A DNA stretch of 64,000 bases from Marinilabilia rubra (GCF_003121985.1 NZ_QEWP01000015.1:1-64000); one strand, 5' to 3'. Shown: positions 29,476-39,467, numbered from the stretch's first letter. Made by a program: numbers and translations. Notes: generated by a model not told the origin, from the sequence alone.

Positions 29476-31808
29476 TAGAAGGGATAACCTATAGCGAAGT
29501 TAAAACCAACATCTTCCCAAGTCCAGGGTCTGTTAACCGGAATCCACCTCTCATCCTTCGGCAATGAGGGATCATGGGTTTTTAATCCCATATCAAATCT
29601 GAATATAAAATATTTGAAGTCGAATCGGGTCCCAACCCCGGTGCCCACAGCTAATTCTTCATAAAAACGGTCAGGTTTAAACAAACCACCTTCCGGACTG
29701 GAGCTTTCTTTTATACTCCAGATATTGCCGACATCAAGAAACAAAGCACCCTCCAGTATCCAGAATAACTTAAACCGATATTCAAGGTTAAATTCCAGTT
29801 TTATATCTGCGGTCTGATTATAAAATCCAAAACCTTCATCTGAGTAACTGCCGGGACCAAGTCCTCTAACCGGCCAGGCACGTATGCTGTTGGCCCCACC
29901 AGAGAAATACCTCTTTTCAAAAGGCAGAACATCAAGATTACCATAGGGTAAACCCACACCAGCGAATAAACGCCAAACAAGTGAAGTGTAATTATCCAGG
30001 CGGTTATGATACCGCAGATCTACATCAGATTTTAAATACTGGGCATATCTGATTCCTAATAATTCATCATAATCTTTGTCTGTATTGTTATCCCACAAAG
30101 GGGAAGCCAGAGACAATAAATTTCCTGCTGACTCCACATTTGCCCTGAGATACCAGAAATCCGAATTAGTTCCCAATGTTTGCTGATTAAATAAAAAGGA
30201 ATAATTCATATTCACAATCAGGTGATCCTCGTAGGTAAATTTTAAAAAAGTATCGCTGATTTGATCTCTAAATTGCGAACTGATCTCAGGAATGCTTACA
30301 AAGTTAAATTCAACCGGATAAAAGGCATGACTTATATACCTGGAAGATCGCCAATTATACCCCATCCTTGCATTAGCAATGGTCCGTGTATAATCCGGTC
30401 GTCGCTGAAAATTATAGGCCAGAGAAATATTGGTCTTAGGATTATACCTCTGTCTGAACTCCTTAATGCTCAACGGAATCCAAAATATTGGAACAACAAT
30501 TGATGCTTCAGCCCCAAGCTCCAGCGTGTTAAATTCCTCAGTTGAAGACCTTACAAACTGGTTTTGTCGTGCAAGGCGAGTATTCAATGTAAAAAACTCC
30601 CCCCCCCGGAGTAAATTCTTGTGCTGATAAGTAAAATTGCCGGCTGCTCCCATGTTTCCGGAAGAATTGGTCCCCTCAATGTCAATCGAAAAGGACTGGT
30701 CCTTTCCGGGTGAAAGGCGGATAACACAATCAAGAAGAGGTTGACCAGAATCATTGATTTCACCGGTTTCCCGAAACCGGATATTAATATACTTAAAAAG
30801 ACGAAGCCCGCTAAGGAGTTGATGCGTGCGGCTCACTAACCTGGAATTGTACAAATCTCCTGAATGAATATAACTTGAGTTAGTCAGCAACTGTGGCTTG
30901 AAAGACAATTCTTCCTCGTAGATAATATAGGCTCCGCTGTAACGAAGAGTATCAAATTCACTGGCTAAAGATCCCGAGTCTTCTTCAAGCAGATTGTCGG
31001 TTCCAATGCCGACATGAAACAACACATCGCGTATACGAAAACGGCGATGATGCTTAAGCCCGGTAACATCCTCGGGAGTCATAACCATTAAAGAATCCTT
31101 AACCTGATGTTCTCCTACAGTGGTATCAGACAGATAATAAATGTATTCCTCGGAAAAATTATAAAAGCCCTTACTCCTAAGGTTTTCTGTAATTCGCTCA
31201 CGCTCCTGCTCATGGATTTCAAGGGTAAATGGCCGACCATCCTTTAAAAGGGTCTTGGTTGTATCTGCCATAATCTCGCCATAAACGCTATCATCCTCAA
31301 TGCCATACCCCAGGTCTTTGAGATAATATCGGGGGCCGGGGGCTATCGTATAGACAACTTTGGCTTTCTTTTTTCCCGAATAAATAATGGTATCAGATAC
31401 AGAGGGCTGAAAATATCCTTTATTTTGAAGGAACAACGACATTTGCTGAGAAGACTGAGCCACTAAAAAGGAATCAAAAACCACCGGTTCTTCCCCAATA
31501 CTTCTCAACCATTTGTTTATTCCCTTTTCATCATCACGGCCGGATAAGTTATAAAGTCCAAGGTAGAATTTCCAAAAGCCCAATATCTTAGTATTCTCAT
31601 GTTGCCGGATATAAGGCCTCAATTGTTCCTTACTTATATCAGCACCTTTATTTCTGATTCTAACATTGGAGAGTAAGTAATCATCATCGGGAACAAACCT
31701 GGTGGAAGAGCAGGCACTCAAAAACAAAAGCACCGCGATAAGCAGTCCCACAAAGACTTTTTGTAAGTATTTTAATATATAATTTCTCAAAACATTCACT
31801 ATATACAA
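29475..31808 (-). CDS. tamL: TamL-type outer-membrane assembly lipoprotein
   Basis: A 777-residue Omp85-family protein. The N-terminus is a lipoprotein signal with lipobox LFLSAC (C33), the feature that separates Bacteroidota TamL from TamA. POTRA-like repeats occupy about 35-400. A C-terminal 16-strand barrel ends in FNFAIGYPF with a terminal Phe. The barrel includes the family loop motif VRGLGPGSYSD (WPVRGLGPG). It probably works with a TamB-like partner in outer-membrane biogenesis; TamB is not in this window. The start is uncertain: TTG at 31808 or GTG at 31799. It is divergent from the rRNA methyltransferase gene. Its stop codon touches the 163-bp element. Confidence 0.85.
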   Translation of the reverse strand: MYIVNVLRNYILKYLQKVFVGLLIAVLLFLSACSSTRFVPDDDYLLSNVRIRNKGADISKEQLRPYIRQHENTKILGFWKFYLGLYNLSGRDDEKGINKWLRSIGEEPVVFDSFLVAQSSQQMSLFLQNKGYFQPSVSDTIIYSGKKKAKVVYTIAPGPRYYLKDLGYGIEDDSVYGEIMADTTKTLLKDGRPFTLEIHEQERERITENLRSKGFYNFSEEYIYYLSDTTVGEHQVKDSLMVMTPEDVTGLKHHRRFRIRDVLFHVGIGTDNLLEEDSGSLASEFDTLRYSGAYIIYEEELSFKPQLLTNSSYIHSGDLYNSRLVSRTHQLLSGLRLFKYINIRFRETGEINDSGQPLLDCVIRLSPGKDQSFSIDIEGTNSSGNMGAAGNFTYQHKNLLRGGEFFTLNTRLARQNQFVRSSTEEFNTLELGAEASIVVPIFWIPLSIKEFRQRYNPKTNISLAYNFQRRPDYTRTIANARMGYNWRSSRYISHAFYPVEFNFVSIPEISSQFRDQISDTFLKFTYEDHLIVNMNYSFLFNQQTLGTNSDFWYLRANVESAGNLLSLASPLWDNNTDKDYDELLGIRYAQYLKSDVDLRYHNRLDNYTSLVWRLFAGVGLPYGNLDVLPFEKRYFSGGANSIRAWPVRGLGPGSYSDEGFGFYNQTADIKLEFNLEYRFKLFWILEGALFLDVGNIWSIKESSSPEGGLFKPDRFYEELAVGTGVGTRFDFKYFIFRFDMGLKTHDPSLPKDERWIPVNRPWTWEDVGFNFAIGYPF

Positions 31809-31862
31809 ACAAATTCAGATGGGTTCTTTATGCAAAGAAACCAAATATATCGGTTATAATTA

Positions 31863-31870
31863 TAATTTTG
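31863..31870 (+). promoter_or_regulatory. -7 box for the SpoU methyltransferase
   Basis: TAATTTTG fits the Bacteroidota -7 consensus TAnnTTTG. Transcription from it would start about 15 bases before the ATG at 31891 and would exclude the longer N-terminal extension. No good -33 box was found. Confidence 0.45.
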
Positions 31871-31890
31871 CAACCAAAGACAAAGCCAAA

Positions 31891-32661
31891 ATGGTTGGAA
31901 AATCGAAAAAAAAACTCATTGCCTCGCTTTCGCAAAAAAAATATCGCGACAAGCATGGTCTTTTCGTTGCGGAGGGCCCCAAACTGGTAAACGACCTGCT
32001 TGATTCAGGATTATCTCCGGAATTTATAATATGTACAGAAAAAAATATCATCCTCAATTCCCGATTTCATGGAGTTGCAGAATTATCCGAAGCATCAGAA
32101 ATTCGAAAAATAAGTTTCCTTAAAACGCCCCAAAACATCCTATGTGTGTTCCAAAAGCCGGAAACATCATTCACTTTTGGCGATCATTCTCAATCAATGA
32201 GTTTGTGCCTTGACGGCATTCAGGACCCCGGAAATATGGGCACAATCCTGAGATTAGCCGACTGGTTTGGAATTTCTTCCATCATCTGCAGCCCGGATAC
32301 TGTGGATGTTTTTAATCCAAAAGTTGTTCAGGCTTCCATGGGGGCACTCGGCCGGGTAAATTTGCATTATACACCAATGGCTGAATTCTGCAAAAAATCC
32401 GCTCAAGAGCTTAACCTTCCTGTATTCGGAACTTTTATGAACGGCGAGAACATCTACAAAAGTGACCTCCCATCAAAAGGACTCATCATATTGGGAAATG
32501 AGGGGAAAGGCATTCGTCCGGAAACCGAGCAGTACATAACCAGGAAACTGACAATTCCGAGGTTCCCTAAAGGCAACAATTCTTCCGGGATGGAATCGTT
32601 GAATGTTGGTGTGGCGGCAGCTATAGTTTGCTCCGAATTTAAGCGGTCTATTTTGTCTTAA
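31891..32661 (+). CDS. TrmH/SpoU-family RNA methyltransferase
   Basis: About 256 residues. An N-terminal substrate-binding domain (KKKLIASLSQKKYRDKHGLF, with FVAEGPKLV) precedes the SPOUT knot with its three motifs: LDGIQDPGNMGTILRLADWF, IILGNEGKGI, and IPRFPKGNNSSGMESLNVGV. It should transfer a methyl group from S-adenosylmethionine to a ribose 2'-OH of rRNA or tRNA. The exact target is unknown. The start at 31891 fits the domain boundary and the promoter box. Its end overlaps the convergent flavoprotein gene by 14 bp. Confidence 0.9.
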   Translation: MVGKSKKKLIASLSQKKYRDKHGLFVAEGPKLVNDLLDSGLSPEFIICTEKNIILNSRFHGVAELSEASEIRKISFLKTPQNILCVFQKPETSFTFGDHSQSMSLCLDGIQDPGNMGTILRLADWFGISSIICSPDTVDVFNPKVVQASMGALGRVNLHYTPMAEFCKKSAQELNLPVFGTFMNGENIYKSDLPSKGLIILGNEGKGIRPETEQYITRKLTIPRFPKGNNSSGMESLNVGVAAAIVCSEFKRSILS

Positions 32662-34213
32662 CCGCAAGGGCTACTTTCTCAGCACACCTCTCTCCGTCCA
32701 GGGCTGAGGAGGCAATTCCACCGGCATAGCCAGCCCCTTCCCCACACGGATACAAACGACGGATGCGTATGTGCTCCAAAGATATTTTATCGCGTGGAAT
32801 TCTTACAGGGGAAGATGTTCTTGATTCCGTACCGAGTATAATTGCATCTTCATCCAGGAAACCTTTTGCCCATTTTCCAAATTGCAGAAAACCTTCCTGA
32901 AGTCTCGTGGTAATATGCTCAGGTAAAATAAAATGCAACGGTGCCGAAACCGTTCCGGGAACATAGGAACACCCGGGAAGATCGAAAGAGAGACAACCAT
33001 CCACAAAATCGACCAGCCGCTGGGCCGGAGCAATTACTCCCTGTCCCCCGTTAAGAAAGCAAAGACGCTCTATTTCCTGTTGATATTTCAGCCCTGCAAC
33101 TGGTCCCAGTTTTTCATAGTCCGGAACGTCTTCAGGCCTCATTTCAACGACCATTCCACTATTGGCAAAAGGCGAATTTCTTTTGGAAGGCGACATCCCA
33201 TTCACTACCATTTCGTCGGCACTTGTCATCGCAGGAACAATAAACCCACCCGGACACATGCAAAACGAATAAACACCACGATCCTCTGCCTGATGAGAAA
33301 AACTGTAGGAAGCAGCCGGCAGATACTGTCCCCTGCCATCGGGAGAATGATATTGAATCTGATCGATCAATTCCTGAGGATGCTCCACCCTGACCCCCAT
33401 GGCCCAGGTTTTGGCTTCAAGCTCTATCCCTTTATCATTCAAAAGATAATAAATATCCTTTGCAGAGTGCCCGGTAGCCAGTATTACGGCTTCTGCTGAT
33501 ATGCGGGTTCCATCTCCGGTAATAACACCGGTGATTTCATCTCCTTTAAGGATTAAATCCACCACTTTTGAATTGAACTGAAAAACTCCCCCTGCTGAAG
33601 TAATCGTCTTTCTGATGTTTTGGATAACGCCGGGCAAGCGATCTGTGCCGATATGGGGATGTGAATCAATCAAAACATCTTCGGAAGCACCATGAAAATG
33701 GAGGATTTCCAGAAAGTTCTTAAAATCTCCACGTTTTTTACTCCTTGTATAAAGTTTTCCATCAGAGAAAGTTCCTGCTCCCCCTTCTCCGAATGCATAA
33801 TTGGAATCTTCGTCAAGTTGCTCATTCCGGTTCAACAGAGCAATGTCTTTTTTCCGGTCACTGACCTCTTTTCCCCGTTCCAGAATAATTGGTTTTAAAC
33901 CTAACTCCACAAGTTTCAGGGCTGCAAACAACCCTCCCGGTCCGGCCCCTACCACAATAACTTCGGGAGCATTTGAAACATCGGGCCAATGAAAACTTTT
34001 AGGTTTTACCGGTTCCGGCTTTTCGTTGATCCAAACATCTACATGGAGTTGCACCATCACCTGCTTCTGCCGGGCATCGATGGATCTGCGATGAACCCTG
34101 ACACCCATGATTTTTGAAGGAGAAACCTTCATTTTGCGGGCGACAAATTTCTTATAGTTTTCTTCGCGTGACGCCTGTTCGGGCGTAAGTCGTAAAGCTA
34201 CTTGTTGCTTCAT
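32648..34213 (-). CDS. FAD-dependent oxidoreductase (YhiN/HI0933-related)
   Basis: A 521-residue soluble flavoprotein. The N-terminal 85 residues form a small alpha/beta domain (KQQVALRLTPEQASREENYK). The dinucleotide fold begins VIVVGAGPGGLFAALKLVEL at about 91, and the second FAD motif reads AVILATGHSAKDIY. The ending GEGAGYAGGIASSALDG is typical of this large Bacteroidota/Firmicutes dehydrogenase family. The substrate is unknown. Its ATG overlaps the porT stop (TAATG), so the two are translationally coupled within a ubiE-porT-flavoprotein operon. Confidence 0.88.
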   Translation of the reverse strand: MKQQVALRLTPEQASREENYKKFVARKMKVSPSKIMGVRVHRRSIDARQKQVMVQLHVDVWINEKPEPVKPKSFHWPDVSNAPEVIVVGAGPGGLFAALKLVELGLKPIILERGKEVSDRKKDIALLNRNEQLDEDSNYAFGEGGAGTFSDGKLYTRSKKRGDFKNFLEILHFHGASEDVLIDSHPHIGTDRLPGVIQNIRKTITSAGGVFQFNSKVVDLILKGDEITGVITGDGTRISAEAVILATGHSAKDIYYLLNDKGIELEAKTWAMGVRVEHPQELIDQIQYHSPDGRGQYLPAASYSFSHQAEDRGVYSFCMCPGGFIVPAMTSADEMVVNGMSPSKRNSPFANSGMVVEMRPEDVPDYEKLGPVAGLKYQQEIERLCFLNGGQGVIAPAQRLVDFVDGCLSFDLPGCSYVPGTVSAPLHFILPEHITTRLQEGFLQFGKWAKGFLDEDAIILGTESRTSSPVRIPRDKISLEHIRIRRLYPCGEGAGYAGGIASSALDGERCAEKVALAVKTK

Positions 34214-34929
34214 TATTCAAAATAAAAAGTAAAAACAAACAGTCGGGATGTCAGCCGGTCAATAACATCTGTGTACATAACATCCTCTGGTTCTCCGGTC
34301 CCTGAAGGATCCAAAACATTTCGCAAACCTACTGAAAGTTTTGCTTCTGTTGAAAGTCTGAAATAATTCAGATACATATCAAGTCCGGCTCCCACTTCCA
34401 GATAGAGATCCGCAGAAGTAAGATTTAGTCCGTCATTTTCGGACTTAGCCAGATCAACCCTTGGGTTAATTCCGCCCACCACATAAGGTTTCAGGTTAGT
34501 CATTCGAGACCCGCTGAATTTCAATAAAAGAGGAAACTCCAAAAAAGTGGATTTGATTTCCAAAAGCCCTGCATCTTTTTCGCCATCCTGAATGTACCAA
34601 AGATCCCGTTGTCCGAAACTGATACCGGGCAGAAACCTGAGATTAAAATTCTTATTAAGACGCAGGCTGGTTACAATGCCAATATTGACCCCGGGGTTCA
34701 GATTTACAACTTCGGCATAACGGTTCTCCATTCCTTCCGGACGATCAGCAGGAGCCTTATGATACACTCTGAAATCCATCGTATTTAAACCAATCAGGAA
34801 CCCAAAGTGCAAAGGACGATAATCAAATGCAGGAAGGTTGGGCACCTTCTTTTTGTCGGTGGCCTGGGAAAACCCGGGAGTCTGAATTATCAACAAAAGA
34901 ATAAGCAAATATAGTAGTCGCAAGGGCAT
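34213..34929 (-). CDS. porT: PorT-family outer-membrane protein
   Basis: About 238 residues. A signal peptide (MPLRLLYLLILLLIIQTPGF, then SQ) leads into a predicted eight-strand beta barrel ending LFVFTFYFE. Motifs FGFLIGLNTMDFRV and LRFLPGISFGQRDLWY match PorT/SprT, a type IX secretion component. The location directly after ubiE is the conserved synteny of porT in Bacteroidota. The start is set at the ATG before the signal peptide; longer frames would run into ubiE. The presence of a T9SS substrate at 61458 fits an active T9SS. Confidence 0.85.
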   Translation of the reverse strand: MPLRLLYLLILLLIIQTPGFSQATDKKKVPNLPAFDYRPLHFGFLIGLNTMDFRVYHKAPADRPEGMENRYAEVVNLNPGVNIGIVTSLRLNKNFNLRFLPGISFGQRDLWYIQDGEKDAGLLEIKSTFLEFPLLLKFSGSRMTNLKPYVVGGINPRVDLAKSENDGLNLTSADLYLEVGAGLDMYLNYFRLSTEAKLSVGLRNVLDPSGTGEPEDVMYTDVIDRLTSRLFVFTFYFE

Positions 34930-34972
34930 ATTATTTTTGAGCCTAACGCAAAACGAGGTCACTTTATTGCCA

Positions 34973-35695
34973 TTATGGCTTTGTGGAAACATAAATAGTT
35001 GCAATCCCAAAAGTTTGAGGTAAAGATGCTTGGGGTTGAAGTCCGGCTCTCCTTAATTTTTCTTCAAATTCTTTTCCCTCGGGAAATTGAAGAACAGAAG
35101 CAGGCAAATAAGCATAAGCCTCTTTATCTTTGGAGATTAATCCTCCCCACCAGGGCAATATTTTGGTGAAATAAAAATGATACAACTGTTTAAACGGGAA
35201 TTTCTTCGGTTTCGAAAATTCCAGAACCACCAGACGTCCTCCAGGACGGAGAACACGGTGCATTTCTTCGAGTCCTTTGCTAAGATTCTCAAAGTTTCTT
35301 ACCCCAAAAGCCACGGTAATGGCATCAAAAAAATCATCTTCGAAAGGCAGGTTTTCTGAATCTCCCTGCCGCAACTGCACCGTCATATGCAATTTTTTCC
35401 TAAAGATTTTTTCTTTGGCAAACGCCAGCATTTCGTTTGAAAGATCGAGCCCATAAACAGCAACAGGATCAATTTTGCAAATCTCAACAGCCAAATCTCC
35501 GGTTCCTGTAGCCACATCCAGCACCATGGGGCCTTTAAGCTCCTTAAGCTGTTTGACAACATTTCTTCGCCAGATTTTATCAATGCCAAATGAAAGTAAT
35601 CGATTCAAAAGATCGTAGCGGGGTGCAATGCGGTCAAACATTGATTGAACCTGATCTTTCTTACTTCCTTCCAGAGTATTATAAGGTTTTACCAT
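34973..35695 (-). CDS. menG: Demethylmenaquinone methyltransferase
   Basis: 240 residues, UbiE/MenG family. It methylates demethylmenaquinone to menaquinone with S-adenosylmethionine. Motif I is VLDVATGTGDLAVEI, with the family signatures YDLLNRLLSFGIDKIWRR and AFGVRNFENLSKGLEEMHRV. Menaquinone is the usual quinone of Bacteroidota. It is the first gene of the operon continuing to porT and the flavoprotein. Confidence 0.95.
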   Translation of the reverse strand: MVKPYNTLEGSKKDQVQSMFDRIAPRYDLLNRLLSFGIDKIWRRNVVKQLKELKGPMVLDVATGTGDLAVEICKIDPVAVYGLDLSNEMLAFAKEKIFRKKLHMTVQLRQGDSENLPFEDDFFDAITVAFGVRNFENLSKGLEEMHRVLRPGGRLVVLEFSKPKKFPFKQLYHFYFTKILPWWGGLISKDKEAYAYLPASVLQFPEGKEFEEKLRRAGLQPQASLPQTFGIATIYVSTKP

Positions 35696-36074
35696 TTTCA
35701 GGGATAATTTTGTTCAAAAATACAAAGGTTTTACGAAATAATAGATCATCAGATTTTTTGATTTAATATTTTAGCTGTTTACTTTTCAAGAAAAGCAACC
35801 TTGTAACCCATAAATCTTTAGAAAAACAATAACAACCTGCGCAAACGGGTGGTTGAATGAGCAAGTTTATTATTTCCATTAAAAAACAATAGATCGTTAG
35901 ATTTTTAGACATAAGATATAAGATGAATCGTATGATATTGAAAATCTGCATCTTATCACAAATAATCGTTTAAATATAAATAGCTGACTACAAGTGCCTT
36001 ATAAAAGTTTAACGGAGTATTGAAAAAAGGGTTGATGAAAAAAGCACCAACCCATTCAAATAATTCTATAAATA
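35696..36074. other. A/T-rich spacer, no gene
   Basis: The region holds degenerate copies of the word ATAGATC(G)TTAGATTTTTAGAC (near 35742 and 35890), which recurs in other spacers. No coding signal is seen. It should contain the menG promoter near 35700-35760. Confidence 0.45.
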
Positions 36075-36228
36075 GTGTTTGCAAGAAAACGACAATTGCT
36101 GCCCCGAAGGGTTGGGGTAAACTCAATGCTTGCCTTCAAAACAGTCATCCCGAAGCATCGGGACTCCTGATTTTCAGACATCGCATCCCGAAGCTTCGGG
36201 ATTGCACTTGACGCCTTCTTGCAAACAC
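36075..36228. mobile_element. 154-bp element with perfect 13-bp inverted ends
   Basis: GTGTTTGCAAGAA (36075-36087) is matched exactly by TTCTTGCAAACAC (36216-36228). Inside are three palindromes: CCCCGAAGGGTTGGGG, TCCCGAAGCATCGGGA (36148-36163) and TCCCGAAGCTTCGGGA (36186-36201). There is no ORF of note. It has the shape of a MITE-like element. A related end (CTTTGCAAGAAACC) is found at 59484. Confidence 0.65.
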
Positions 36229-36275
36229 AGATGAAAAACATGAGTTTTCTTGCTGGCCCTAAATAGAAAAACAAA

Positions 36276-38507
36276 TCAGACTTTTCCTTCAGCCCACCAT
36301 CTCAGTCGATTCTCAAATTTTGTTTTCATCTCATCAATGTAGCCGTAAGATTCATCATCCACTCTTATTTCTCCCTTAGTAACATGACCAAGAATCGAGA
36401 AAGGCATCTCTTTTTCAACCATGAAGTCAACAAAATCATCCTGCTTCTCGGGGGAGACAGAAACAATAACGCGCCCTTGTGACTCACCAAAAAGGAAAGC
36501 ATCTTTTCTTATTTCGGCATCCGAAGTAATGTCAAAACCATAATCTAAAGGAATGCTGCTTTCTAACAATGTAAAAAAGAGGCCTCCGTTGGAAACATCA
36601 TGAATAGATCTCACCAATTTCTGATCAACCATACCATTAATAACTCCGTATAGTTTTTTCTCTTCTTCCAGATTAAAGTATGGAGGCAAAGACTTATGAA
36701 TATCGTGAACCACAGATAGATATTCCGAACCATTCAGATCGTCACGGGAACGTCCGATCAGGAATATCATATCACCTTTATGCTTAAAAGAGAGCGTGGT
36801 GTGTTTCTCTACATCATTAATAACTCCCACTACCCCAATCACAGGAGAAGCCACGACAGGTTCTATTTTTCCGTCCACCGACCTTTGATTGTAAAAACTG
36901 ACATTTCCGCTTACCACCGGAATGTCGAAGAACTTACATGCATCAGCCAGACCTTTTACAGAATCTACAAAATCGGAATAAGCTTCGGGGTCATAAGGGT
37001 TGCCAAAGTTCAGACAATCTGAAACAGCCAGTGGTGTACCTCCACCGCATACAATATTGCGCATGGCCTCTGCCAAAGAGACTCTTGCACCATTGTACGG
37101 ATCAGAAGTAAAATAAGAAGGATTGCTGTCCAACGTTGCCAGAAGCGCTTTTTTATCCTCGCCTAATTCAATGATGCCTGCATCAGAAGGGAACTTAGTG
37201 CTTGCAGCTTCGCGTCTCAAAGTTTTAGAAAACTTCTTGGTCAGCCATTTTTTGGAGGTTACATTCAGCGATTTCAGCATTTTTTCAACTACTGCCGGGT
37301 AATGATCGGGTTCGGGAAGCTCTTCAACGTTAATGCTATCCGGAAGCTTTCGTTCTTCCACCCTTTCGCGCTCATATACAGGTCCTAACTCTGCAAGACC
37401 AAGATATTTTACAGGGAACTCCACATCAGCATCTCCGTTTCGACCACATTTTAATATTTTGGAATCATTGACTTTCCCGACAATTCCCATGGTAAGATTA
37501 CCAGCCTCTGCCACCTTGCGAATTTCAGCCTCATTTTCAGGAGTAAAACAAACGAGCATTCGCCCCCATGTTTCTGATATTAAGATCTCCCGAAGCGACA
37601 TGTCCTTTTCACGCAAAGGCACCTCATCAGCATTAAACTCAACACCGCTGTTGCCTCGGGCTGCCATTTCGGTAAGAGCACCAACAATTCCCTGAGCACC
37701 AATGGTCTGAACCCCTACCAACAGGTTCTGGTCAATAAGTTTTCTGAGAACCTTGTACAAATGCTTTTCAGATTCAATGTTGCGCATTTGATTGGCAGAA
37801 ATACTCTTAGTCTCATTGTCCGAAATCATATCGGCAACAAAAGCCTCCCCATCAATACCGTCTTTACCGGTAGGAACACCTATTACAGCCACCAGGTTAC
37901 CGTCGCCTTTGGCAACAGCCGAAACCAGCTCATCTTTCCTGGCAACGCCAATGGACATGGTATTAACAATAGGATTTGTATTGAATGCATCACTAAAAAA
38001 GACCTCGCCTCCGATTACAGGAATCCCAAACCCTTTTTCAAAATCAGCAATTCCCTCGACTACTTCATCAAAAAGCCAGCGGGCAGTATCACGGTCAGAG
38101 TTTCCAAACCTTAAAGAGTTGAGCAATGCCACTGGTTTGGCCCCCAATGAAAAAATATCGCGGTTCACCACACGCATACCCGTTGATGCGCCCAACCGGG
38201 GCTGAACGGCACAGGGATGGTTGTGGGATTCCAGTTTAAAAACAGCCACCTGTCCATCACCAATATCTACAACACCGGCACTTTCCTGACCGGCTTCAAC
38301 CAACACATGCTCGCCTTTACGAGGTAAGAGTTCTAGCCACTTTCTGGAGTTTTTGTAACTGGCGTGTTCTGACCAAAGGAGCGAGAAGAGCTCCAATTCT
38401 AATTTATTGGGCACGCGTCCCAATATGGTCTGAATTTTTTCATATTCGTCTGATGTCATATTCAATATTTCGACATCTTCTATTGTGGAAAGGTCTTCAT
38501 TATTCAT
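36276..38507 (-). CDS. purL: Phosphoribosylformylglycinamidine synthase, PurL
   Basis: 743 residues, the 'small' PurL class. It converts FGAR to FGAM in purine synthesis using ATP. Signatures are ESHNHPCAVQPRLGASTGMR (about 93-112), EGIADFEKGFGIPVIGGEVF, GVQTIGAQGIVGALTEMAARG and ISETWGRMLV. This form lacks the glutaminase part and needs PurQ and PurS partners, which are not encoded nearby. Many Bacteroidota instead carry a single PurL of about 1,230 residues, so the form is informative for classification. It stands alone on the minus strand. Confidence 0.95.
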   Translation of the reverse strand: MNNEDLSTIEDVEILNMTSDEYEKIQTILGRVPNKLELELFSLLWSEHASYKNSRKWLELLPRKGEHVLVEAGQESAGVVDIGDGQVAVFKLESHNHPCAVQPRLGASTGMRVVNRDIFSLGAKPVALLNSLRFGNSDRDTARWLFDEVVEGIADFEKGFGIPVIGGEVFFSDAFNTNPIVNTMSIGVARKDELVSAVAKGDGNLVAVIGVPTGKDGIDGEAFVADMISDNETKSISANQMRNIESEKHLYKVLRKLIDQNLLVGVQTIGAQGIVGALTEMAARGNSGVEFNADEVPLREKDMSLREILISETWGRMLVCFTPENEAEIRKVAEAGNLTMGIVGKVNDSKILKCGRNGDADVEFPVKYLGLAELGPVYERERVEERKLPDSINVEELPEPDHYPAVVEKMLKSLNVTSKKWLTKKFSKTLRREAASTKFPSDAGIIELGEDKKALLATLDSNPSYFTSDPYNGARVSLAEAMRNIVCGGGTPLAVSDCLNFGNPYDPEAYSDFVDSVKGLADACKFFDIPVVSGNVSFYNQRSVDGKIEPVVASPVIGVVGVINDVEKHTTLSFKHKGDMIFLIGRSRDDLNGSEYLSVVHDIHKSLPPYFNLEEEKKLYGVINGMVDQKLVRSIHDVSNGGLFFTLLESSIPLDYGFDITSDAEIRKDAFLFGESQGRVIVSVSPEKQDDFVDFMVEKEMPFSILGHVTKGEIRVDDESYGYIDEMKTKFENRLRWWAEGKV

Positions 38508-38609
38508 AACACGTCTATTTTAGAATGTCAAACAAGCAACTTAAGGGAAGTTTGTCTAACCCTGAAGTTAAAGAAATCTGTCATTGCAGAATTTACTGCT
38601 ATTTTAGCC

Positions 38610-38635
38610 TATATTTGTGTATGTGCTTATACACA
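38610..38635 (+). promoter_or_regulatory. -7 box and adjoining hairpin before the SDR gene
   Basis: TATATTTG (38610-38617) fits TAnnTTTG. It runs into TGTGTAT..ATACACA (38616-38635), a seven-bp inverted repeat with a six-base centre. The repeat overlaps the expected transcription start and may be an operator. The gene starts about 75 bp downstream. Confidence 0.45.
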
Positions 38636-38711
38636 TCGAACTACATCAAAACACCTCTTGTTTTGAATTGAAAAATAGCAAAAATTCTGCATAAAACAAA
38701 CTAGTTGGATT

Positions 38712-39467
38712 ATGAACAAAAAAGCAATTATAACCGGAGCCTCATCAGGAATAGGAGAAGCATGCGCTGCCATGTTGGCACGTATTGGTTACGATTTAAT
38801 AATAACCGGAAGACGCAGTGAAAGGCTGGAAAATCTGGCCAACAAACTGGAAAACAAAAATACAGCCGTAAAAATTTTAACTTTTGATGTCAGAGACCGG
38901 AAGGCGTCCAAAGATGTCCTGGATACGCTGCCTGAAGACTGGAAAAAAATTGATCTGCTGATCAACAATGCGGGACTGGCGGCAGGTGCAGATCCCATCC
39001 AGGAGGGTGATTGGGATGATTGGGAACGAATGATTGACACCAACCTCAAGGGGCTTTTGACGGTAAGCCAGTTGGTGATTCCGGGTATGATTCAGCGAAA
39101 AAGCGGACACATCATAAATGTAAGTTCAATTGCGGGCTCGGAGGTATATGCAAATGGCAACGTTTATTGTGCCTCAAAACATGCAGTACATGCCCTTACT
39201 AAAGGGATGCGCATTGATTTGCTGCCTCATAATATAAAAGTGGGATCAATTGCCCCCGGTATGGTGGAAACAGAATTCTCAATTGTGAGGTACCATGGCG
39301 ATCAGGAGAAAGCAGATAAGGTGTACGAAGGCTTGACTCCATTGTATGCCAATGACGTGGCTGATGCAGTTGAATTCATGGTTACCCGGCCGGCACACGT
39401 GAATGTCAATGATATGTTGCTGATGCCAACGGCTCAGGCGAGTGCGGTGTATAATTACAGGGAGTAG
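38712..39467 (+). CDS. SDR-family oxidoreductase (YdfG-like)
   Basis: A 251-residue short-chain dehydrogenase. The nucleotide-binding motif is TGASSGIGEA (about 8-17), followed by the NADP-type Arg pair in TGRRSERL. NNAG (NNAGLAAGADP), the catalytic Ser in NVSSIAGSEVY and YxxxK in YCASKHAVHAL are all present. Closest in feel to YdfG/3-hydroxy acid dehydrogenases, which oxidise L-allo-threonine and related 3-hydroxy acids with NADP. It is a single gene with its own promoter. Confidence 0.88.
   Translation: MNKKAIITGASSGIGEACAAMLARIGYDLIITGRRSERLENLANKLENKNTAVKILTFDVRDRKASKDVLDTLPEDWKKIDLLINNAGLAAGADPIQEGDWDDWERMIDTNLKGLLTVSQLVIPGMIQRKSGHIINVSSIAGSEVYANGNVYCASKHAVHALTKGMRIDLLPHNIKVGSIAPGMVETEFSIVRYHGDQEKADKVYEGLTPLYANDVADAVEFMVTRPAHVNVNDMLLMPTAQASAVYNYRE

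Noticed and set aside
34930-35010. N-terminal extension of PorT
   Set aside because: It overlaps menG and precedes a clear signal peptide with its own Met.
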